Below, piece by piece: positions 10,785-18,815 of a stretch of DNA of 64,000 bases. The position numbers were made by a program, and so were the translations under genes. This DNA comes from Galdieria partita (taxonomy: Eukaryota > Rhodophyta > Bangiophyceae > Galdieriales > Galdieriaceae): assembly GCA_025991245.1 (NCBI GenBank), contig BQMJ01000011.1:186001-250000 (forward strand). Reading direction: 5' to 3'. The notes beneath the pieces were generated by a model, which was not told where the DNA came from, ran no database searches, and saw only the letters and a list, made by a program, of their open reading frames with translations. Numbering within the stretch: position 1 is the stretch's first letter; every line of letters starts with the position of its first letter.

Positions 10785-11975
10785 TCAGTTCATCGAACGC
10801 TCCCTCAGAAACACGTTGGTGGCAGCAATTGCCCGTCTACGATCTCGTCCTGATAAGGCACCTTTTACATTCCCAAGATGCTGGCTGGAAACTTGTTCCA
10901 AGACATCCAAAGTGGTCACTTGCGAAGAGAATGGTGTGAGGCGCAACATTCCCACCTCCTCCTCATTACAGGCAAAAATGCCCTTAGATGTCCCAGTTTC
11001 TCTCAACTTTTTAGTTTCAAAGTTTCTCTGCTCATAAGGAGAAGCGTCCAATGAAGCATTTCTCTTCTCTGCATTGGGTCTGGGTAGAATTTCGGTATTG
11101 TCGCCTCTTACAGCTTGGCATCTACTCGCGGAATCCTCGTAGAGCTTCAATTTATACCGAACATTAGAAAGTTCCACCGCATACTGATTTATAACGTTTC
11201 TGAGATGTGAGTTCTCTTCAACAAGTTTCTTGTTTTCTTCCTCGGTCTTATATGCACGAGAGCTACGTTCATTCAACGAATCAGCTCTCAGTCGCAGTTC
11301 CTCTAGTTCTTCTCCAATCTGGTTCAAAGTTTTTGCACGTTTCTTTCGTGTTTTTGCCGCAGACTCTCTATTTCTAAGTTTCCTTTTGTAGAGCATCAAC
11401 GCCCTTTCTTCTGCAGTCATTCTACGCCCCTGCGCGGATGTAGAACCTTTCAAGTCTTCTAGGGTCGAAGGAGATAAGTTGCTTTCTGTGAAATACAATG
11501 AATCTGTCGCTTCTGAGACTTGATTTCCCACTGAAGCTGTTGAAATCTCTTCAAACGTAGAAAAAGTTCCATCCTTTGAATTTCTCTCTAAATCCTTACA
11601 ATACCTTTGATCTTCTCCTTGACACATATTTTGTCCCATCAAATCGGGCCAGTTGCTTTCTTCAGCACTTTCCAACTGCTCTAGTGAAGGTTGACCAACA
11701 AAACAGGCAGGGCCCAGAGAGAACTCCAAATCATAGGAGGGGTTCTCCTCAGTAGTCGAAGAAATAAAACTATATGGTGCTTGTGCCTCCTGCTCCGTCT
11801 GAGGGAGCTCATAAGCTCCGTCGCCAAGGTACGAGTCCCACTTTTCGCTACTTTCTAAAGGGACCCCATTAAGACATCCCACACTTTCTTCAAAGCCGTT
11901 CTCCGGAAATTTTCCAAAGTCGTTCCAAGCACCTAGAGAAAACTCTGAAGAAAACGTTTCCAAAGGCTCCTCCAT
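10785..11975 (-). CDS. bZIP transcription factor
   Basis: About 396 residues; the first ATG of the frame is at 11975 (upstream codons lack an ATG). The basic region YKRKLRNRESAAKTRKKR contains the N-x7-R signature, followed by a leucine zipper-type coiled coil (IGEELEELRLRADSLNERSS and on through EENSHLRNVINQYAVEL). The N-terminal 190 residues are acidic and rich in Ser, Glu and aromatic residues, as in activation domains. A conserved-looking C-terminal tail follows the zipper. It acts in the nucleus as a dimer; the target genes are unknown. Its start codon lies 65 nt from that of the divergent RING gene. Confidence 0.88.
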   Translation of the reverse strand: MEEPLETFSSEFSLGAWNDFGKFPENGFEESVGCLNGVPLESSEKWDSYLGDGAYELPQTEQEAQAPYSFISSTTEENPSYDLEFSLGPACFVGQPSLEQLESAEESNWPDLMGQNMCQGEDQRYCKDLERNSKDGTFSTFEEISTASVGNQVSEATDSLYFTESNLSPSTLEDLKGSTSAQGRRMTAEERALMLYKRKLRNRESAAKTRKKRAKTLNQIGEELEELRLRADSLNERSSRAYKTEEENKKLVEENSHLRNVINQYAVELSNVRYKLKLYEDSASRCQAVRGDNTEILPRPNAEKRNASLDASPYEQRNFETKKLRETGTSKGIFACNEEEVGMLRLTPFSSQVTTLDVLEQVSSQHLGNVKGALSGRDRRRAIAATNVFLRERSMN

Positions 11976-12040
11976 TCGAAGAGAAGAACAAACAGCGTAA
12001 AATTGTGCCAAGTCCAAATTGCAATTCTTTTCATCACTTG
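11976..12040. promoter_or_regulatory. 65-nt bidirectional promoter region
   Basis: The whole space between the ATG of the bZIP gene (minus) and that of the RING gene (plus). Both 5' untranslated regions and core promoters must overlap here or extend into the opposite coding region. Confidence 0.5.
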
Positions 12041-12748
12041 ATGTCTTGTGCGATCTGTCTGGACCGTTTGCGAAATCCTACTTTTTGCGAGCCTTGCTTT
12101 CATTCGTTTTGTTACAGTTGTCTGCGTTCTTGGTTCACGACGTTGACTCTTGCCAGGCATTCTTCCGCAAACTGCCCTTTATGCAAAGCTGAAGTTGGTG
12201 GTATTGTCTACAGCGTTAGAAGTCAAAGAAATTACAAAAGACGAAACGTGTCCAAGTTTATTTGTGATAAGGAAGAGAACTTCTTTTCATATGCGAAAAG
12301 TGATGTGCTTGAAACAACTTCTTTGTTTGACGCCGAACCAAGTTTTCTGACAGACCAGCACGTTTTCCGTCGACTTATTTATGCCCAGCACTTGTGGGTT
12401 CAACCTTTACCTTCCTCCCTCTATTATCAGAGTACGAAAGAAAGTGGTGTTTTCTGCAAAGCAGATTGTAAACTTTTTGATTGGATTAGACGGGACTTAC
12501 AGGCACTGCTTGGCTCGGAAGATGTGGAGTTGTTGGTTGTCTATATTTACGGGAAGATTGAATCGGGTAGCTCAAGAGAAGAATTGAAGGAGGCGTTGAA
12601 ACCATTTCTTTTCGAAAATGCAAATCATTTTTTGCACGAACTGTTTCAATTTGCCTCTTCAAGATATAATCTGGAAGACTATGACAAGGTTGCACGGTAT
12701 GTTCATCAACAGGAAGTGTTTCCCACTAGAGAGACAATGATACAGTGA
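12041..12748 (+). CDS. TOPORS-like RING-finger E3 ubiquitin ligase
   Basis: 235 residues from the ATG at 12041; no intron. A C3HC4 RING begins almost at the first residue: CAICLDRL, FCEPCFHSFCYSCL, then CPLCKAEVGG. After it comes the region typical of topoisomerase I-binding RING protein: FRRLIYAQHLWVQPLP, then LFDWIRRDLQALLGSED, LKPFLFENANHFLHELFQFA and YNLEDYDKVARY. The last three stretches match the helical block that follows the RING in animal TOPORS. The Arg/Ser-rich C terminus of animal TOPORS is missing, so this is a minimal form. Expected role: ubiquitin (and possibly SUMO) ligase in the nucleus. Confidence 0.85.
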   Translation: MSCAICLDRLRNPTFCEPCFHSFCYSCLRSWFTTLTLARHSSANCPLCKAEVGGIVYSVRSQRNYKRRNVSKFICDKEENFFSYAKSDVLETTSLFDAEPSFLTDQHVFRRLIYAQHLWVQPLPSSLYYQSTKESGVFCKADCKLFDWIRRDLQALLGSEDVELLVVYIYGKIESGSSREELKEALKPFLFENANHFLHELFQFASSRYNLEDYDKVARYVHQQEVFPTRETMIQ

Positions 12749-13381
12749 TTACTTGGCCTTTGATGTAGGTTTTTGTTACTGAACTTGCAAGACATATTAG
12801 AAACTATGCTAGTCGGAAGTCAATAGTGTTCAACTGAAAGTATATTGTATATCAAATTCGCACCGATCACTTTTCAACATAGTTGGAAAGCAGAAGCATC
12901 TTTCTTTAGCATTTCCACTCAGGACTACTTTGTTTTTCCATTCCGAGTTTTTTTTATATATTATCTTAGCATATTCGAAGGTAATATACTGCTATGGACA
13001 AAAAATTATTGCAAAACACGAAATTGTAATTTTTCAACAAGGTTGTGTTGTAAGTAAAATAAAGAATTTTATGGAGCAAGTGTTTTATTGAACAGCACAA
13101 GAACATTATGTAAAGCATGTCAACTAACTCGTTTTCGGTTCCGATGAGAACTGTCTTAGCTATTTCTCCGTGAACTTTACATAATATGATATAAAACATG
13201 TCATAATTGTTTTCTTGGAGAATTGGGAGAAGTCTAAGTATTCCACTAGAAGTAGTTGTAGTCACTGAGTGCAATAAATATCGAAATGACACACACTTCG
13301 TGTTTTCACAAAGAATGTAGTTCGAACAATTCCAAAGTCATCCACTTCGATTGCTTCTGAGTTTGTTGAAACGACGACATA
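12749..13381. other. intergenic region, no gene seen
   Basis: AT-rich spacer between the RING gene and NDUFAF2, both on the plus strand. Weak frames on each strand lack recognisable sequence. Nothing else is visible. Confidence 0.45.
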
Positions 13382-14321
13382 ATGCGGTCTTCGTGGAAAA
13401 GGTAGGTCGACCGTGAGTCCTACTATTTTCGATAACTGTTTGTCGAGCTAGGATAATAGACTGGTGTTTATCAAGAAAAGCTATAGGCACTGATAAACAA
13501 GGTATAGAAATCCTGGAGAACTGTGCGGGGTTTTTGTTTAGTTCTTGACTTTAGGAAACATTTATTTTGAAGAAACAAGACAGACAGGCTCTTTTAGAAA
13601 GCGTTTTGTAAAGTATAGGGTACGTGTCAGTCTGAATCCTATTGAAGAGTTTTGAGCTTGGCAAGAATGAGTCCATACCAGATGTACATAGTGTGCCAGT
13701 TGAATGGTGGTAAGTCTATTATGACTGCAGAGACGAGGTATGGTAAGAAAAGTCAAGGTCCTGGTTGCACTATATGAGAGAAAATCCTCCGAGTGAACAG
13801 GAAATCTTGAATCACGAAGCCCACCGCTCCAAAGTTGCAGAAAAGGTTGCAAAGATAGAAGCAGAAGATCGCAAACAAAGACTTAAACAGTTTGTCTCTA
13901 GTACCTCTTCCGGTTTGCAGTCTCGTGTTGCGCATATTGTAGCTACTTATTTTGAGAAATAGGCGAGTCGTATGGTGAAGAATTTCAACAAGCACTAAGA
14001 TACTTAGCACAGCAGCGTGGTTTGAACGATACACTGACCGATAAGTTGGCGAAAAACAACAACAAGTAGGTTTAGTCTAACTTTGCAAGTTTTTTTACTA
14101 AACAGAGGCCAGTGAAAACAAGGACTATCTTGAGAAGTCCTCGTTGCAAAAAAACGTTGATGAAGATTTGAGTGAATCATCACCAGAGGAGCCTAAAGTA
14201 AGAATTTATTATTTAGTTGTTGTTTCTGTTAACTTAGAATTTTTAGGGATATGGGGAAGGCTTCCAACCGGGAACATGGAAGCCTTCTAGCGAGAGTGTG
14301 AGAAGAGGGCGAAGAACTTAA
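13382..14321 (+). CDS. NDUFAF2: mitochondrial complex I assembly factor NDUFAF2 (B17.2-like)
   Basis: A gene of about eight small exons. Exons 13382-13401, 13452-13501, 13555-13619, 13666-13709 and 13758 onward join in frame and read MRSSWKRIIDWCLSRKAIG, TDKQGNIYFEETRQ, FRKRFVKYR, SIPDVHSVPVEWWSWLHY and MRENPPSEQEILNHEAHR. This follows B17.2-like proteins (G.D..GN.YYE, then IP.EW..WI and PPT..E..). The final exon gives GYGEGFQPGTWKP, the counterpart of the FQPGSWMP tail of human NDUFAF2. The middle (SYGEEFQQALRYLAQQR, then EASENKDYLEK) is longer than in animals; its two splice junctions are the least certain. It helps build the NADH dehydrogenase membrane arm in the mitochondrial matrix. Its stop is 17 nt from the convergent NusG gene. 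Confidence 0.85.
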
Positions 14322-14338
14322 AAGTGCGCTATGAAAGT

Positions 14339-15655
14339 TTATTTTTCTGTAGAAACGTCTCCTAGGAACAATTCATCTGTCAGAAGATAACTATCTTGTC
14401 CTGAAACCGGTATTACTTCATCATTGGGATCATTTTCAGTTTTTGCCCTTCTCTTCTGTCTTTCCTTCTCTTCCTGTTCCAAGTCATCTATAAAAATATC
14501 TATTTCACTTGCGTTTGATGTCGCTTTCCATACGACATCTTTCTTTCCTTCATTGTTTTTGCTCAACACAGAGACAAGTGTTTCTGAAGAAACATCATTC
14601 TTCTTCTTAGTCTGCCGTGGCTTGGCTTGCCTGGATTTCGTATATTCCTTCACAGCAACTTCAAATTCTTCGTCCTTCACAAACCTGAGAGATTCTACTT
14701 TCGCTTCCACAGTACCTGCTGAACCCTGAAGCAAACATGCAACCTTTACATATTCGTTTGAACTTCCAATTTCCGAAACAATGCCATATGCATTTGTTTC
14801 ACTCGTCAGAACTTGCACTTTATCTCCAACTGAAAAAGCTACGTCGGACTCTGGATATTTTACCTCGACTTTGCGAAGTATTTCTTCTACCTCGGAATCA
14901 CGAATAGGCTCTGGAATTGACTTTCTCTTTCCCTTGTTACCAAACGAAACGAAACCTACAACAAATAGTGTCTGCTTTATAGACCGATACGCGGAATCTG
15001 TCAATATAAGCTTAACTAAAACGTAGCCGGAGAAGAAAGGCTCCATTCGAACCTTTGGGATTCCACTAGGTAAGAGAACCACTTTCTTTGCGCAGGGAAC
15101 AACCACATTCAATAGACGATCTCTAAGGATCTTGGAATTCTCAGCTTTCGATAATAACGTGTCCCGAACGGCTCTCTCTCTTCCACGAGTAACTTGAAGA
15201 AGATACCACTTAGGTGCAACGTTCTTCGCAGCGTCATCACCGTAAAATGATTCTTCAACAGACTCAGCCTCGGCGTCTTCACTGGCTCTTTCTAATCTCT
15301 CTTCTCCCGCTGTCTCGTTGTTGTCTGAAAATCCTTGTCGCAGATCACTTCGGTACACAGAAGGTCCACTCTCGTCACTTGAATTCTCATAACTTGGAAA
15401 CGAACAAATACAAATTCTCGTGTGTACAGTTTTCTGAAGATAGAAAGTGAATACAATTTACCATAGAAACTTCATAACACCAACCACTTTCACCTTGTCT
15501 GAAAGGTTTGAGAAAACTGGTCTCAAGCTTCTTTTGATACACAATGTTCTTGAAATAGGCTTTTTCGCAAGTGTGTACGAACAACCACTTACTTGAAAAC
15601 TGTTGCACGGTACAACAGTGCGATCGAGCTTGATAAAAGCTGCAAAGTTCAACAT
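14339..15655 (-). CDS. nuclear-encoded NusG-like transcription factor, likely plastid
   Basis: Two exons joined by a 60-nt phase-0 intron at 15434-15493. The first exon (ATG at 15655) gives an Arg/Ser/Lys-rich leader typical of a transit peptide (TLAKKPISRTLCIKRSLRP). The NGN domain follows: KWYLLQVTRGRERAVRDTLL, PKVRMEPFFSGYVLVKL, VVGFVSFGN. After it is a KOW-type segment (FSVGDKVQVLTSETNAYGIV) and a long charged C-terminal tail of about 130 residues that bacterial NusG lacks. NusG links RNA polymerase to termination and translation, so a role with the plastid-encoded bacterial-type polymerase is the natural reading; mitochondrial location is less likely because that polymerase is phage-type. 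Confidence 0.87.
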
Positions 15656-16318
15656 TGCAACCCAATTAGCCCATTTTCGATCCTTTCAAAGAACTCTGTT
15701 TTTGGAACTTTGTTAGACAAGTTGAGCTCACTCTTATCTTGAAAAGGATTCATTGCGTTTCTGGTTTTGGAAAAATCTGTCTTACTATTGAAAATGTTCA
15801 AGGAGCAAAACTTTCATAAAAAAAACGAGTTCTCGATTCTATACCAATGATAAGAAGAACGACGTATTTCTTATGTACTTGGTTTTGACTCGATTCCTCA
15901 ATAACAACTTTCAAACCAAGGTTGTTGACTTGAAAGAAGCTCATATTGAACTGAATCGTTAAATAAACATAATTCTACTATGCTGTTTCTATATCAGGAA
16001 CTTGATATAACAGAGAAGGGTTACGACGAGGATAAAACGCATTTGAATTTCTTCTACAACTTCCAGTTTGCATAAGGGTTCCGTCTCTTTTAAGGAACTT
16101 TTTGCTTATTAAAATTTCACAATATAGAATGTCTCCATATACTTTTTTCTAATTTCGCAATATAAACAAATCTGCTTCGAGAAATGTAGAAGAATCTCAA
16201 GAAGAGCTTTCGAAGCAAGTTATCTCTATCCCAAGGACTGATTCACAAAGAGACAACCTAGTTTGAAACATATTCCTATGCACCACAAATACTTTCATAT
16301 GTGCTGTTCTGTCTCGGA
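15656..16318. promoter_or_regulatory. upstream region of NusG and ABC-ATPase genes
   Basis: 663 nt between divergent starts, AT-rich, with no coding frame that I trust. Upstream of 16319 the ATPase frame remains open to a TAG at 16259-16261 without an ATG, so the N terminus cannot be longer unless another exon exists. Confidence 0.4.
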
Positions 16319-17173
16319 ATGGACGACGGAAATGACTCGTGTAAAACATCCAATGGACTCACCCAAAGAGTCGTTATGTTCAATTCTTCTTCAGAAATTG
16401 AGACGCCCCTTCACAACCATAACGCAACTTCTCACGTAACCTTGCCGTCGGCGGTTTCTCTGAGAGGTGTTAACCTGAGGACTCAATCAGGAAGTGAAAT
16501 TCTTACAAATATTGACTGGGACGTATTTCAAGGTTCAACAGCGGTAGTTATTGGCCCATCAGGTTCGGGAAAGACCAGACTTGTTCGCCTTTTGAATCGG
16601 TTGGACGAGGCATCTTCAGGTCACATTGACATCTTTGGACTTGACATAAAGCAGTGGAATCCCCAGCAACTACGTAGAAAAGTTGTATACGTTGCTCAAA
16701 CACCGTACTTGTCGCGAAACACAGTGCTTGAAAATTTGGAGATAATCTGCAAGTTAGGTGTTATTTCCAAGTCCACTTTTGAAAGAAGTCTTGACGAGGC
16801 GTTGGAAATTGCGGGATTTCAAAAGGCACTTCTTGATCACTCAGTGAATACGTTATCGGGGGGAGAAAAGCAACGTTTATCAATTGCTCGAGCACTGTTA
16901 TTGTCACCCGAAATTCTTGTCTTGGACGAACCTACTTCTAGCTTAGACGGTTTAGGGGCACAAAGCTTTCTTCAAAGGCTAAACCACTGGAGACAGAAAA
17001 GTAATAGCACATTGATTGTTATTTCCCACCGTTTTGCAGACTTGTCGGTCCTTGGTGGCCAGCTTCTTATGTTGAATAGTGGGAAAGCTGTTTTGAAAGG
17101 AGAAACTTCTGGTATATTGAATTCAGCTGAGGGAGAACAGGTTCGGAAGTTATTGTCTGGTGAAGATTTATAG
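16319..17173 (+). CDS. ABC transporter ATPase, FetA/STAR1-like
   Basis: 284 residues from the ATG at 16319; intronless. All ABC motifs are present: Walker A GPSGSGKTRLVRLL, Q loop VAQTPYLSRN, signature LSGGEKQRLSIARALL, Walker B ILVLDEPTSSLDG and the switch His in VISHRFADL. The domain starts at about residue 50 after an acidic, Asn/Ser-rich leader. It is directly followed by a UPF0014-type permease, the partner seen in E. coli FetAB (YbbL-YbbM, metal stress) and rice STAR1-STAR2 (aluminium tolerance), so the pair probably exports a metal-related substrate. Two consecutive stop codons (TAG TGA) end the frame, and the partner begins 21 nt later. Confidence 0.9.
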   Translation: MDDGNDSCKTSNGLTQRVVMFNSSSEIETPLHNHNATSHVTLPSAVSLRGVNLRTQSGSEILTNIDWDVFQGSTAVVIGPSGSGKTRLVRLLNRLDEASSGHIDIFGLDIKQWNPQQLRRKVVYVAQTPYLSRNTVLENLEIICKLGVISKSTFERSLDEALEIAGFQKALLDHSVNTLSGGEKQRLSIARALLLSPEILVLDEPTSSLDGLGAQSFLQRLNHWRQKSNSTLIVISHRFADLSVLGGQLLMLNSGKAVLKGETSGILNSAEGEQVRKLLSGEDL

Positions 17174-17194
17174 TGAGTTGTAGCAATATCTCTT

Positions 17195-18004
17195 ATGTCT
17201 TCTTGTCCGGATACAGGCGCAATTCCTTTGGATCCAGAGCAGCTTATTTTTGCAGGTGGTTTTCTCATTGCCAATATTATAGCCATTCACCTTTTGGAGC
17301 TTGGTCTCGAACGAGATATTACTATGGGTGGATTTCGAGCAACTGTTCAGTTATTAATGGTGGGATATTTTCTCAGATGGGTGTTTTTAACACGTCAAGT
17401 AGCTGTTGTTATGTTGGCGTTCGGTATTATGTTGTCAGTAGCAGTTTGGACTGCAACAAGAAGAGTGAAGCGGAAACTACCAGGCTTACTATACAAAAGT
17501 GCAGTTTCAATCGTAATAGGCTCCGGACTGACTACCGTTATAGTGACGGCGTTTGTAATAGGTACTGATCCCTGGTGGGATCCTCGATATTTTCTTCCTC
17601 TTGCCGGAATGATCGTTGGAAATGCGATGAATGCTGCTGCTTTAGTTTCAGAAAGAATGGTTAGCGAAATTATTTCTCGCCAAGGAGAAATTGAGGCCCT
17701 TCTAAGTCTTGCAGCAACACCTAGACAAGCAGTTGCTCCAGCATTACGTGCAGCTCTTCGTTCTTCAATGATTCCTTCTATTAACGGAATGATGACTGTG
17801 GGACTCGTTTCATTGCCTGGAATGATGACTGGACAAATGTTAGGTGGGGCGGATCCTTCAGTTGCGGCAAGATATCAACTAATGATTGTGTTTGTTTTGG
17901 CTGGAGCAACCAGTGCAGTGGCAGTTTCATTGTCCATGTTATTGTATCATTCTTTTTTCACTTCAGCTTGGCAGTTGAGGACAGAGTTGCTAGCGTCTGA
18001 ATAA
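17195..18004 (+). CDS. UPF0014/FetB (STAR2, ALS3)-type membrane permease
   Basis: 269 residues, intronless, with about seven hydrophobic segments. It contains the family hallmarks: FRATVQLLMVGYFLRWVF, PLAGMIVGNAMNAAALVSER, EALLSLAATPRQAV and INGMMTVGLVSLPGMMTGQM. The length equals bacterial FetB and there is no obvious targeting leader, although the first segment could act as a signal anchor. It lies 21 nt behind and in the same frame as the ABC ATPase, the gene order of bacterial fetA-fetB. The pair would form a two-component half-type ABC exporter at the plasma membrane, vacuole or plastid envelope; the location is open. Confidence 0.92.
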   Translation: MSSCPDTGAIPLDPEQLIFAGGFLIANIIAIHLLELGLERDITMGGFRATVQLLMVGYFLRWVFLTRQVAVVMLAFGIMLSVAVWTATRRVKRKLPGLLYKSAVSIVIGSGLTTVIVTAFVIGTDPWWDPRYFLPLAGMIVGNAMNAAALVSERMVSEIISRQGEIEALLSLAATPRQAVAPALRAALRSSMIPSINGMMTVGLVSLPGMMTGQMLGGADPSVAARYQLMIVFVLAGATSAVAVSLSMLLYHSFFTSAWQLRTELLASE

Positions 18005-18272
18005 TATTCCTCAAGAAATAAAGGTAATATATTCTTCTTTTGTTGAAATATGTAATAGAAAAATAACTTTTTCGCCTTACAGGAACATAAGCAATGTTTA
18101 CTGAAGAGTGTAACGACACAGCCAATACGATAACTGCCTAGTATTTGCGCTCCAGAACAACAACAAGGATATAATTCATGTCCACTTGTTCATACGGAAT
18201 CGTCCTTCTATACTGTGACGCCGTTGGTAACTCGCTACACACTTACAATAAACTATTCCTATGGTTGTGTAC
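18005..18272. other. short intergenic region between convergent genes
   Basis: 268 nt carrying the 3' ends of the permease gene (plus) and the coiled-coil gene (minus). Nothing recognisable. Confidence 0.4.
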
Positions 18273-18774
18273 TCACAAGAACTGTTTCAGGTGTTCCAGT
18301 CTCCGTTGCAAATCCGAAATGCGAGATTCCACATGGATTGCACCCAACTTGTTATTTCTTTCCTTTGCTCGTTGAAGCAACTCTTGTCTCTTTTCAAGTT
18401 CGTTTTGGAGCTCCCCGAAAAGAGCTTGTCGAGACTTTGAGTTGAGGGAACGAAAATAACCTTCATCCCAGTCCCATAAGCGTTCTCTTATAGCCTTATC
18501 TCGTCTTTCTTTGCACTTTCTATATATTGTCATCTGAATGCGACATCTCTTTTCTTCAGAAAACAGCAAGAAGCAACGAAACACGTTGGCAAGATGTTTC
18601 TGGCAAAGATTAAAATCTGAACCAAAATTAGCGTTTGTAAAATAAAGAATCAAAATACCTACCTTTCAAAAAATCCTTTGGGACTTCTTGAGGAAGTTCT
18701 GGTGGCGGTTGTCTTACCAAAGCCGAGCTTTGTGTAAACAGATTGCTCCTAACGTCGTCTTCATTCCTTGACAT
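18273..18774 (-). CDS. small basic coiled-coil protein of unknown function
   Basis: Two exons joined across a 46-nt intron at 18617-18662 (donor GTAGGT, phase 1). The product of about 151 residues starts MSRNEDDVRSNLF, has a Pro-rich turn (VRQPPPELPQEVP), then a Cys-containing helix (DFNLCQKHLANVFRCFLLF) and a long charged helix region (ELQNELEKRQELLQRAKERN) ending in LQRRLEHLKQFL. The last 70 residues look like a coiled coil. I do not recognise the family. Its start codon lies 41 nt from that of the divergent kinase. Confidence 0.7.
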
Positions 18775-18815
18775 GAGAAAATTGTCATTGACCAAAATCC
18801 ATTTTTGGGTAGGAA
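18775..18815. promoter_or_regulatory. 41-nt divergent start-codon interval
   Basis: Complete interval between the ATG of the coiled-coil gene (minus, 18774) and that of the kinase gene (plus, 18816). Any promoter must be shared or overlap coding sequence. Confidence 0.5.

Noticed and set aside
13730-13760. Possible 20-nt intron (GTATGG...TCAAG) with a start codon at 13731
   Set aside because: The NDUFAF2 model uses a normal 48-nt intron from 13710 to 13757 and gives the family sequence VPVEWWSWLHY, so no ultra-short intron is needed.
17168-17216. A 44-nt intron (GTGAGT...GATACAG) that might fuse the ABC ATPase to the permease
   Set aside because: The splice sites look good, but joining creates TAG at the junction and the wrong frame for the permease, so a single fused protein is not supported.
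17173-17568. 131-codon plus-strand frame over the FetB-like gene
   Set aside because: Shadow of the permease in another frame; Ser/Tyr-rich, no domain.
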